Both the position numbers and the translations under genes were made by a program. From Incurvaria masculella (Eukaryota > Arthropoda > Insecta > Lepidoptera > Incurvariidae): a DNA stretch of 64,000 bases. The notes beneath the pieces were generated by a model. It was given only the letters and a program-made list of their open reading frames with translations, did not search any database and was not told the DNA's origin. Where the stretch lies: assembly GCA_946894095.1 (NCBI GenBank), contig OX335652.1, positions 8,641,001-8,705,000 of the forward strand, written 5' to 3'. Shown piece after piece: positions 46,420-55,754 of this stretch; positions within the stretch are counted from its first letter, which is position 1, and every line of letters begins with the position of its first letter.

Positions 46420-49400
46420 TTATTTAATAGAAATTCCAAGATTTTCGGCTTCTTCCATAGTGTCTGGCAGCTTTGTATTGCGAGTTTCCGGAGTTAAAAA
46501 CACTAGAATTCCAGAGATGAGTGTCATAATTCCAAATATGAGTGATGGCATTCCCGTCCAGTACATCATCTGAAATAGAAAACTAAACTCTAAAAACCGG
46601 CCAAGTGCGAGTCGGATTCGCACACGAAGGGTTCCGTAGCATCGTACAAGATTAAACACAAAAACCGGCCAAGTGCGAGTCGGACTCGCACACGAAGGGT
46701 TCCGTACCATCGTACAAGTTTACACACAAAAACCGGCCAAGTGCGAGTCGGACTCGCACACGAAGGGTTCCGTACCATCGTACAAGATTAAACACTAAAA
46801 CCGGCCAAGTGCGAGTCGGACTCGCACACGAAGGGTTCCGTACCATCGTACAAGATTAAACACAAAAATCGGCCAAGTGCGAGTCGGACTCGCACACAAA
46901 GGGTTCCGTACCATCGTACAAGATTAAACACAAAAACCGGCCAAGTGCGAGTCGGACTCGCACACAAAGGATTCCGTACCATATTATAAGATTGAACACA
47001 AACAATCAGGTTTTTTCAATTCCCCCTTTCAATATTTACTATTTATAAATTTTATCTATTTGTTGTTATAGCGGCCAAATAAATACACACTCTGTGAACA
47101 TTTCAGCTGCCTACGTGTTACGGTTCATGAGACACAGGCCTGTGACAGACGGACCGACGGACGGACGGAGAATCCTAATAAAATCAGGTTTTTTGTATTA
47201 TTTCTTTAAGGCTGAATTATTTCATGGATAAAAAGGGCTGGTCCAAAAGGTTGGTCCAGGACAATGCATCCATCCACCAAATGTTATCAAAATCGTAAGA
47301 TTTAATGAGAAACAGTAAATCATTCCCATTTAGAGCTTCGAAAACATTTGGTGGCTATTCTTCAAAATGAAATTAAAAGCATGTGTCGCCAGAACCTTTC
47401 TGCACTTGCACTGCTATATTACATACCTAGTATGTAAATAATGACGGGAATAAGGACGGGAATAACTTTTACGTGGAGTCAGCCTCAACATCGAAAACGA
47501 TAACTTATCCCGAACCTGACTGCTCCCAGATATGCTATACATTGATAAAGTACGCATATAAATCGGGCAAGTCGTTCGCAAGTTATGAGAAATGAATACT
47601 CAATACTACACTACACGCCTATAAGTTTTGGTTAAGTTTGGGTTATTGGATCTAAAGTAATAAGCATTTTATCCCACTGGTCGCACCTCTAGTGATTTAG
47701 CGTGATGCCAAATAGTCCTAAAGTTGCGGGAAATACCAAGCCATACTTCGGTACAATTAGCATCGAAATCGGATAAGTGGTAGCAAATGCCTAAATATGT
47801 GCGATTGATGATCCATCCCTAACTTAAGATCTTTTGAACTAATATTTTGATTGAAATAGTCATGTAAAAAAAAATGAAATCTTATATTGAATGCAAAAGG
47901 TAAGTGACAAATGTATCTGATAAATGAATAATGAATTGTAGAAAAAAGCTTCGCAAATAATCTATATTTTTTTAATAATCTGTAATCGATTCAAAATGTT
48001 ATTGTGTGTACCTTAGGAGGTAAGACACATGAAATGACGGAGTTTTCTAAAGCCCTTTTTAACGCCTACAATTTTATAAATTATATAAATTACGGTTAAA
48101 GCCCGATGTTGTTTAAAGTCCAAACATTTTTATCCTTTAATATTATTTGATTTCTGCACTCATGTTGAGTGCACTAATTAAGAGTCGATGCCAATATTTT
48201 TTTTTTTTGTAGAAGTTTTAATTGTTTGTATGAAAACAATTTAAAAAAATAGGTTAAGGTTATTTTTTTTCTTACCATATTCTCGAAATTAGTGCACACG
48301 ACACGGGTATATCTTCAAAATGTTATTTACCTTTAAGGAAAACAATATTGCGGACTGTAACCAGCATCGGGCTTTATCCGTAACATATATGTATACGAAC
48401 CTACCTCGTTGATCGCTCTTTCTATTAGTTAAACTGTTCCGTGGTTTAGAAAAAGTAAGCCACCCTTCCGCTGGGCCGCGCGGAGAATTCCGGTTTGTAT
48501 GACAGCCACATATTGGCGTAAGAGGAACTGAACTATATTTAGCCTATCCTGACTCCCGGGTAGTTAAATGTACGTGTACTAAGTTTAATTGATTTCGGAA
48601 TATCGGTTTAAGAGTTATGGAGGAACATACATACATACATACAGAAATGATTTCTAAAAATCGTCAACTTAGTTTTCGTATCATACGCAAATGCAGTATC
48701 TTATAAAACAAAACAACTTACGCCATGAACACCCCTTACAGATTTATTATTAGTATAGATATTACTGACTTGTTTGCCATGGTTTTTGCAGTTAATTTAT
48801 CAATCCAAGATTTTTTTCGGAAGACATTATTAATTATTCTTACCAAGGCCGGTGTGAGCGGTGCAATTATTGAACCAATTCGCCCAATCATGGACGAAAA
48901 CGCAAATAGGGTATGCCTGTACTTTGTGGGGTAGAGTTCTGCAGTGTACAGATATATTGATGTTACTACCAAACTAATGAAGTATTTTCCCAGTAGGTAG
49001 AGGATCAATGCCAAAGTCTCAAACCCTGAAACAAATAAAATTATAACGCATAATAATGCCTCGGTAACCTTTTGCATTTGTGATGGCAAGCAAAACTGGG
49101 CATGGTCGGGTTATAGGTGAGTGACCGCTTGACCATAGAGGTCAGTTCTGATGTGTATTGGGCGAATTTCATTTTAGTAGGTGTGGTATTAGCCATCCAT
49201 ATCCTATTTATAAAAAAAATAATGAATTAAAAAAAAAAATTGTAGTTTTTATAATTCTCACCGGATGGCATGAATGCGAAGGAAAATTGGCAGGCGGCAC
49301 AAACGAGGAATCCAACCATCAGAGTTGGCTTGCGGCCGACCCTATCCAACATGACAATTGCGGTCCAGAATCCTGGTATTTCTATGGCACTTACATATAT

Positions 49401-52400
49401 ATAATTTTTATACTGGTTTCCGTCTAAGTTCACAGAGTTTATAGAAAGACCGTAGTATACCAGAATAGTTGATAGCCACCAAAAAGGTGTTACTATGCAA
49501 CGCGTTAGAATTTGTTTTGAGCGAAACACTTGAACAACCAGTAATGGCTCCGTGGGATCTCGTAGATTTTTATTCAGCTCTTCAGCTTTAACAGAATCTT
49601 TTAAGAATCTAAGTGAATTTTCTGATAGTTCACGTTTATTAACTCTTGCTACTTTCTTGAGTATTTTTTCTGCCTCTGTATATCTTCCTTTGCTCATAAG
49701 CCATCTGACACTCTCGGTCATGATCCAAAAATAGGTGATAGCAATTAATTGTGGTCCATATAATATTCTGGTGAGGTTACGCCAATCTGGTACTGCCCAA
49801 GCAACCGAGCCAAGGATTACAAAACCAATGGCGATGAACGTTGATACCAAGGGTCCAGCAATCACTCGATATTTTGGACCCACAAACTCGGTCACTGAAA
49901 TTGAAAGTACAATTTAAGTTTATTAACGTTTGGTTTACTACGCTAAAACGAAAACAAACTTTACAGCATGGCTTTGTTAGTACTGAGGTATCCGTAAGTT
50001 CTGTGTTGTTTGGGCTCCGGTACCTAAATATAATACAATTGGGTCCACAGCATATGCTTCCGTACATGTCGTTAAGGATGACTATGGGATTCATCGTTCC
50101 TAGTTCGGATTCCATACTAAACTTTATGTCCTCTTCTTTACTTACTAGGTGGAAGGGTTATTCCCGCCTGGGTTGGTACTAAAGCTTTTAATTAAAGATA
50201 TACAAAGCGGTAATTAAACTTGTCCGATTTGTATCCCGTTAATAGTAGTCGTGCAATATAAGGACGAGATTGCACCTAGTTCTTATGTGTTTGGCTAATA
50301 TCATGACATTAGCCACCCATGTCCAGTTAAATAAAAATATTCGTTACCAATTACATAGCAGGTACTGAAAGTTCCGCCTCCGATGATGTTTTCAAGGATC
50401 TCCAGAGCCAGGAACCACTCATAGCTATTGGCAAACGATCGAGCGAGCCCGACCCAGGCAAGATTGAATGCATTGACGGAGAGCGTGATGCGACGACCCC
50501 ATCTGTCGGAGCTGTAGCCACTGATGGCCAGCGATAATAAGGAGCCGAGAGTGCGGATGGACCCAATCAAAGTCCGTCGCCATTCGTCGCATTCTAAGCC
50601 AAACTGCAAATAGCCACCAATCCCGCTATGTGGTTACAACCATTACTCCAGGAACTTTAGCCTTAAATCAGCACTTAGAAAAACATTAAATCCGAAACGC
50701 AATTTTTTTTCTCATAAACGTAGTATTTCATGTGGACTTGTGTACATTAAGTTTGCAACATTTTGGGGGGGTCCGGAAGATAGAAATAAAATATGAAATA
50801 TGTTTAAAAAATTATATCTCCTAAACAAATATTTAGAAATGTTATTTAAAAATGTTATATGTTAGCTAATTTTAGGTGTAATATTACTGTGAATTTGCAA
50901 CAATTTCTTATTTACGGAACTGTGTAAATTTTTTTTTTCTACTTTTAATATCTGTAATATTTAATATCTGCAAAGCAAATAATGAAAATTCTATTTTATT
51001 TTCTGAAATTGGAAACTGACCGTGAACTCTATATTCTGTGAAATTTGTAAAATGTTTCAAATATCAGAAGCACATTTTTTTTTCATTTATAATGTTTACA
51101 TTCACACAAAAGCTAAACAAAAAATTCGAAATACGTATAAAATTGTTCGTTGCATAGTTTTTAAAGAATTTAATTTTTCTTTTACATATTCTAGAAAGAA
51201 ATAGCAATAGCAAGCTAGGTTCGCGGCATAGATTTTTTTTAGTAAAAACATTTTTTTAAATACATTTCCGTAATTACAAAATTGTTGCAAATTCACAGTT
51301 ACATTACGCCTTAAAAGACTTAACATATACATTTTTTTAATACCGTTTCTAAATATTTGTTTAGGAGATATATATTTTTTAATACATTTTAATTTTTTTT
51401 CTACCTTCCGGGCCCCGCTAAATGTTGCAAACTTAATGTAAGCATATTAACATGAAATTCTATATTTCTGAGAAAAAAAAATTCATTTCGGATTTAATGT
51501 GCTTCTCGAACCGTATCTACCCCGGTCTACATAGACAAAGGACAATGATGGGCAAGAAAACCGGTGCCAACTTTAATGCAATACACATTATTACACGGTA
51601 ATACGTTAAAAAAAACCCCAGTTCTGTTTTTACTCAGAGACTTGTTTATTAATAATATTAGCTCTTTTTTATTTCATTTCATTTCATTTATTTATTCAAC
51701 TTCTGGTAGTAAAACTACACTAAGTCATGTCACAATTTGATTGATCCGCGGATTCGATCAACCAGTGAAGAAGAGAAGAAACTTCACTGGTCTATAAATT
51801 ATGTTTTTTTTTTGTCTTTTTTTCGTCCACATAAATGATATAACACAATTATGATTTCATACCTAAATGCTACTGCGCATCGCATTAGGTAAACATTAAA
51901 ATAGCAAACTGTAATTGCAAGGCCATCATTTTAAAAAAACAATGTTAGTCACATCATATCGCACATGTTGCCATCAGGAGAAAACCCAACCATTAAGCTT
52001 CCATCATCTCTATTATTTATTTATTAGAGAAACTTAACAGCTATTTGTCGTTAAATTATTACAGGTAACCGACTATGATAAATTTACTGCGCAATAAAGA
52101 AGGATCAAGTGTAAAAAATCGGCCAAGTGCGAGTCGGACTCGCACACGAAGGGTTCCGTACCATCGTACAAGATTTAACACAAACAATTTGACTATAACA
52201 ACAAATTTACCTATTTGTTGTTATAGCGGCAAAATAAATACACACTGTGAAAATTTCAGCTGCCTACCTATTACGGTTCATGAGATACAGCCCTGTGACG
52301 GACAGACGGACGGACAGCGGAGGCTTAGTAATAGGGTTCTGTTTTCACCCTTCGGGTACGTCACCCTAAAAATCATCCATCTGTCAGTGACGTGAATGTG

Positions 52401-53254
52401 TATCTGTGTTTATGTGATGTGCGCTGGGTATGATTGGAAATCAAAATACAACCATTTATTTGTTCTTAATAATCCGGCTCTGTGAAAACTAGCTACTAAT
52501 ACGATTGATTTAATTAATTTGAAATTAAGAAGACACGTTCAGACTCTCCTATTACTTCCAACCCACAACTTCGCCTCCGGTTTCGTTTTGGTCACTTTTA
52601 GCTCGTTGCTCGACGTTGCTTATGTTTTAATTGTTAATCTATGCACACACAGAAATAAAGTATATCAACCTATCATTACAAAAATGTAACATATGTAGAT
52701 GTGGAAAAGTATGATCGACTGTATTTTATTTTTTATTTCCTGGACCACAATGCAATAGAACCACTTACGTCATACACGACGGTATTCGTTCTTTCGTAGA
52801 CATACTCATCGCAGCTGACGGTTTGGTATCGGTCGAATAGTTCAGCGGGACAGGTATTAGGTGGGAGCGGGTCAGCTGGAGTGGAGATGTTTACGAAGCG
52901 ACTGCAGTCGTCGTAGCTGCCCGGGCTGCCGGGTACTGCGTTGCCGAGCCACGCCGGCTCGAACTCGGGGTTGACGCCGTCGCACTCCGGAATTAAGCAC
53001 CTGAATGTATCAAATTGTAAGGTTGAACTTTTTTGGAGACAAGATAATTATTTGTATATTCATGACACATACCTTGTTGGTATCCTACCAGTGGTAAACA
53101 CATACTCTCCAGAAACGATACCGCAAAAAATAATAGGAACGGCCGTTATTATTAATGTAATTATTTGATACCGCCCGAATTGGCCAATTTCTGCCTCCAG
53201 AATAGTATCCAGATCCACTTGTTTTTTCTTATTTTCTAAATTATTAGACATCAT
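46420..53254 (-). CDS. Gene F: SLC22-type organic cation transporter-like protein, complete
   Basis: Exons (minus): 53254-53073, 53000-52769, 50603-50348, 49894-49262, 49025-48844 and 46569-46420; 544 residues. Start MMSNNLENKK; a further in-frame ATG lies upstream at 53290, and the second Met is equally possible. F is diverged in exons 1, 3, 4 and 6 (TM1 TLIITAVPIIFCGIV, MTESVRWLMSKGR, tail NLGISIK), yet its exon 2 is close to C-E at the DNA level. In that exon LFDRYQ replaces LFNRDQ, which is invariant in the other six. SDRWGRR, LDRVGRKPT, AELYPTKYRH and LPDTMEEAE are kept. Intron 5 begins its acceptor side next to a 68-bp tandem array, and a SINE tail lies about 12 bases from the exon 3 donor. 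Divergently arranged with gene G. Probable organic-ion carrier; substrate unknown. Confidence 0.92.
46592..46999 (+). repeat. 68-bp tandem array of MITE ends (six units)
   Basis: The left-end module of the GTCY MITE (ACCGGCCAAGTGCGAGTCGG to CGTACAAGATTAAACAC) is repeated six times; CCGG occurs at 46597, 46665, 46733, 46801, 46869 (as TCGG) and 46937, exactly 68 apart. The last unit continues into an ordinary element body. It starts 22 bases from the exon 6 acceptor of gene F. Confidence 0.95.
46937..47185 (+). mobile_element. GTCY-microsatellite MITE, copy 10, body of the array element
   Basis: After the sixth left-end unit the normal interior follows (TTGTTATAGCGG, CTCTGTGAACATTTCAGC) to a short GGAC run at about 47150. 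The right end is lost (GGAGAATCCTAAT). It lies in intron 5 of gene F. Confidence 0.85.
47186..48089. other. Intron 5 of gene F, middle part
   Basis: No gene. Contains TTATTTCATGGATAAAA (47218-47234), as also found at about 63437 after the GGTACCCGGCTCCGCTCG motif, so part of this stretch is probably repeat-derived. Confidence 0.45.
48090..48382. mobile_element. MITE with AAAGCCCGATG terminal inverted repeats
   Basis: The left end TTACGGTTAAAGCCCGATGT and the right end (minus strand TTACGGATAAAGCCCGATGC) are inverted repeats continuing with drift for about 45 bp. The interior includes CTCATGTTGAGTGCACTAAT, shared with 21640-21885. It lies in intron 5 of gene F. Confidence 0.8.
49130..49215 (+). 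mobile_element. SINE tail fragment
   Basis: GTAGGTGTGGTATTAGCCATC followed by CATATCCTATTTATAAAA. It lies in intron 4 of gene F, ending about 47 bases from the end of exon 4. Confidence 0.6.
50085..50337 (+). mobile_element. SINE body and tail beside gene F exon 3
   Basis: TTCGGATTCCATACTAAAC, CTAGGTGGAAGGGTTATTCC, then GGCTAATATCATGACATTAG and CCACCCATGTCCAGTTAAAT. Its A-rich tail ends about 10 bases before the exon 3 boundary (50348), immediately inside the 5' splice region of intron 3. Confidence 0.75.
50683..51504. mobile_element. Large palindromic MITE with arms of about 240 bp
   Basis: The left arm (about 50683-50921) is the reverse complement of 51266-51504 with mismatches. Shared blocks: ACATTAAATCCGAAA at the ends, CATTAAGTTTGCAACATTT/TTAATG, TCTCCTAAACAAATATTTAG, and GTGAATTTGCAACAATTT at the inner edge. 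The loop is about 345 bp, AT-rich and non-coding. It lies in intron 2 of gene F. Confidence 0.85.
51665..51800 (-). repeat. LINE-like 3' end fragment
   Basis: (ATTTC)n then TTTATTTATTCAACTTCTGG, TAAGTCATGTCACAATTTG and GATCAACCAGTGAAG. Related to 29520-29612. Orientation inferred from the T-rich end. Confidence 0.5.
52113..52372 (+). mobile_element. GTCY-microsatellite MITE, copy 11
   Basis: Plus copy with a short microsatellite (GACAGACGGACGGACAG). Both ends are recognisable. It lies in intron 2 of gene F, about 400 bp from exon 2. Confidence 0.85.
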
Positions 53255-53348
53255 TAGTAAGGTTATATCGAAAATATTAAAAAAAATCAACTGTTACTGA
53301 CTCCTCCGCGTCTAAAATATCTTTGAATGCATATTTGTAGACAGTTAT

Positions 53349-53365
53349 TTATCTGCAATTGATAA
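53349..53365 (-). promoter_or_regulatory. Inverted GATA-motif pair upstream of gene F
   Basis: TTATCTGCAATTGATAA: two GATA cores in opposite orientation, 95-111 bp before the start codon. Confidence 0.45.
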
Positions 53366-53524
53366 CAACGTCAGAACCAGTTAAAACTGAGATAAAAAAG
53401 AAACTCGTATCTGCCGTTGAAAATGGAGTAGAATGGTAAATAACCTTGGATTATATGTTACCCATACTAGCTTAAGACAGCGGAATTATAAATTTTAGCA
53501 ATGTTTGCTTGAAGACCGTGTTCA

Positions 53525-53847
53525 TTTTTAGGGTTCCGTACCCAAAGGGTGAAAACGGAACCCTATTACTAAGCCTCCGCTGTCCGTCCGTCCGTCCGTC
53601 CGTCCGTCCGTCTGTCCGTCTGTCACAGGGCTGTATCTCAGTAACCGTAACAGATAGACAGCTGAAATTTTCACAGAATGTGTATTTATTTTGCCGCTAT
53701 AACAACAAAGAGGTAATATTTAGAAATAATTAAAATTAAAAAAAATGGACCCCCATACAAAAAACCTGATTTTTTTGTATAAATTTTTTTACGATTGTAC
53801 GGAACCCTTCGTGTGCGAGTCCGACTCGCACTTGGCCGGTTTTTTTT
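53525..53847 (-). mobile_element. GTCY-microsatellite MITE, copy 12
   Basis: Inverted, complete copy with a long GTCC run, in the 2.5-kb spacer between divergent genes F and G, about 270 bp upstream of F. Confidence 0.9.
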
Positions 53848-54547
53848 AGGTTATGGGATTTGCAAATCCAACTTATCATAACATGATTACTTTGGACTTG
53901 TCATTCTCATTGGCCAAATACCTTGTAGCTAAAAAAATAGGACTAAAAAGCTAAATTGTATCGACGTGAGCATTCGAATTGCGACGTCTTCCAAAAATAT
54001 CACTTTGGATAATTATTTGTAAACCTATATTTATTTTCTAAGTGACTGATTTGTACCACATTATTCAAACATTAATAAAAATCAAAGTAGTTTGATTTAC
54101 AAGCAGATAACATTGAGGATTGTTGTTCTTGGATGCTCTGAACTGAAACGTAGGGTTATTATATGTTCATGAACTTAATGGACTATTTGTTTTTTTTTTA
54201 TTCCAGGTTTCCTGGAAATCCAAACAAATAAGGGTGTGATCAGAGAAGTGAACGGCATATACTTTTGTTCAGCTGAAAAAAATAACGGTGTGTGGCTTCA
54301 ACGAAAATGTACATTACTCAGTCAGGATTCGTCAACTTACAATTTTAAGATACCTTTTGGCAAACAGATCAACTGATTTTACAATTGTCCTGCAACATGT
54401 CCATAGTTTTAAAATACTTCTAATATCGGCAACGCAAGTGAAGCGTAAAATGTAGGTATAATCTTAAACACTGTTTAAGGACAGGGACTGTATCAGAATT
54501 CCAAAATATGAGTATATAGCAGATGGTAACATTGGAATACGTAATAC
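53848..54547. other. F/G divergent spacer, left part
   Basis: No frame or repeat family recognised. Confidence 0.45.
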
Positions 54548-54685
54548 CCGCGAATGGTATGTTTTGCTGGTTCATGTCCAGCCTTGCAGTATATTCATAA
54601 AGTAGTTATTTTTACAGGGCCCTTTCTTTAATTAATGTGTCCTTGCTTTAGATCGATTATTCATACATACATATCACAGCATACG
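54548..54685 (+). repeat. Repeat with TGCTGGTTCATGTCCAGCC core
   Basis: CCCGCGAATGGTATGTTTTG, the tRNA-B-box-like core, TTGCAGTATATTCATAAAG, CAGGGCCCTTTCTTTAATTA and TTGCTTTAGATCGATTAT. It is the longest copy of this repeat family here. Confidence 0.6.
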
Positions 54686-55630
54686 GGATGTTGTCCTTTT
54701 CGCCTAGTCCGTCTACAATCACATCACGCATACGAAGAAATTCGAGTTTCGAAGCATCTCGAATTTAATGCAACCTTAGTATAAGAAACCACGTTACACT
54801 AACCACAAAAGTGACCTATGTTGGTACTCATAAAACAAAACAAAGTACGGAAGTAGCTGTAATGCAACATGCAGGACAAAAATAAGGAAGTATGCCTGTA
54901 TTTCGGCCTCTATTGCGTACTCAGCGGACAACAGCCAGCCACCTAAGATAGGGAATTACATGCCATGTTATTGTAGGATTTATTCATGTAACGAACACGA
55001 GAAGTTCTCACACGAATAGCTGTAATTTCCTCAAAAAAAAAAACTAACATACTTTTCTCTATAGTACAGAGAATAATAGATACTCGTGTGAAAAGTTCTC
55101 GTATTCGTTATTAGTGCAAGTAGCACGAAAATCTTAACATCACACTTTATATAGCTCCGGAGAAGTAGGCAGAGAAGTTAGAGCGCCCCACTCGTAGCAT
55201 ACTTCTTTCGCCTCTTTAACAGGCATTTGTTTAAGCATGCTCAACGAATGGGTACCAATTTGTCTTATCTGTTCATGGTAACATACCCGATAACTCATAT
55301 GTCCTACATGTTACGATTTCTGTTTTAAATGAATGTAATGTAATCTGTTTTAAGATGAAATGTGAAGTTATACTAGAAACCCATTTGAACAGGTTAATGT
55401 CATGCATAACTGAAACACCTGACATATTCGGGAAAAAAGTTTTCTCTTGCATTTAATTTAGTTTTATTTTCATTACTACAGGTACAAATTGTCTTGTTAA
55501 ATTAGATAAAGTAAGCATTTTGTGATTATATATGATTATATTTAAGAAATAAGCTCCTACCAAAGATAAAATATTATCGTTCTTAGTTTTATGAAAGTAA
55601 TAACGTATGTATCAAATTGACTAATTATAT
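54686..55630. other. F/G divergent spacer, right part
   Basis: No gene. The phrase GTAACGAACACGAGAAGTTC at about 54978 and ACTCGTGTGAAAAGTTCTCG at 55082 are partial inverted repeats of each other (GAGAAGTTCTCACACGA), about 100 bp apart. A small palindromic element is possible. Confidence 0.4.
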
Positions 55631-55648
55631 TATCATTGATTGATGATA
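55631..55648 (+). promoter_or_regulatory. Inverted GATA-motif pair upstream of gene G
   Basis: TATCATTGATTGATGATA: TATCAT and ATGATA are reverse complements around TGATTG, 107-124 bp before the start codon. Weaker than in B-E because the sequence is TGATA rather than AGATAA. Confidence 0.35.
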
Positions 55649-55754
55649 TGACCGTAACGTTGGAAAACAGCAATTATCGTCATTTATACAATCAACACCG
55701 CTGGAACCACCTGGTACCTAATTGCTGGGACACGCACAAGCCGACTTCCGTAAA

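Noticed and set aside
46420..46982. Stacked minus-strand open frames reading VRNPSCASPTRTWPVF again and again
   Set aside because: They are translations of the 68-bp MITE-end array. The unit is not a multiple of three, so frames merely alternate. Only the last part (46420-46569) is real, as gene F exon 6.
46592..46999. CRISPR-like regular repeat
   Set aside because: Units are contiguous 68-bp tandem copies without spacers, in a eukaryotic intron, and match MITE termini.
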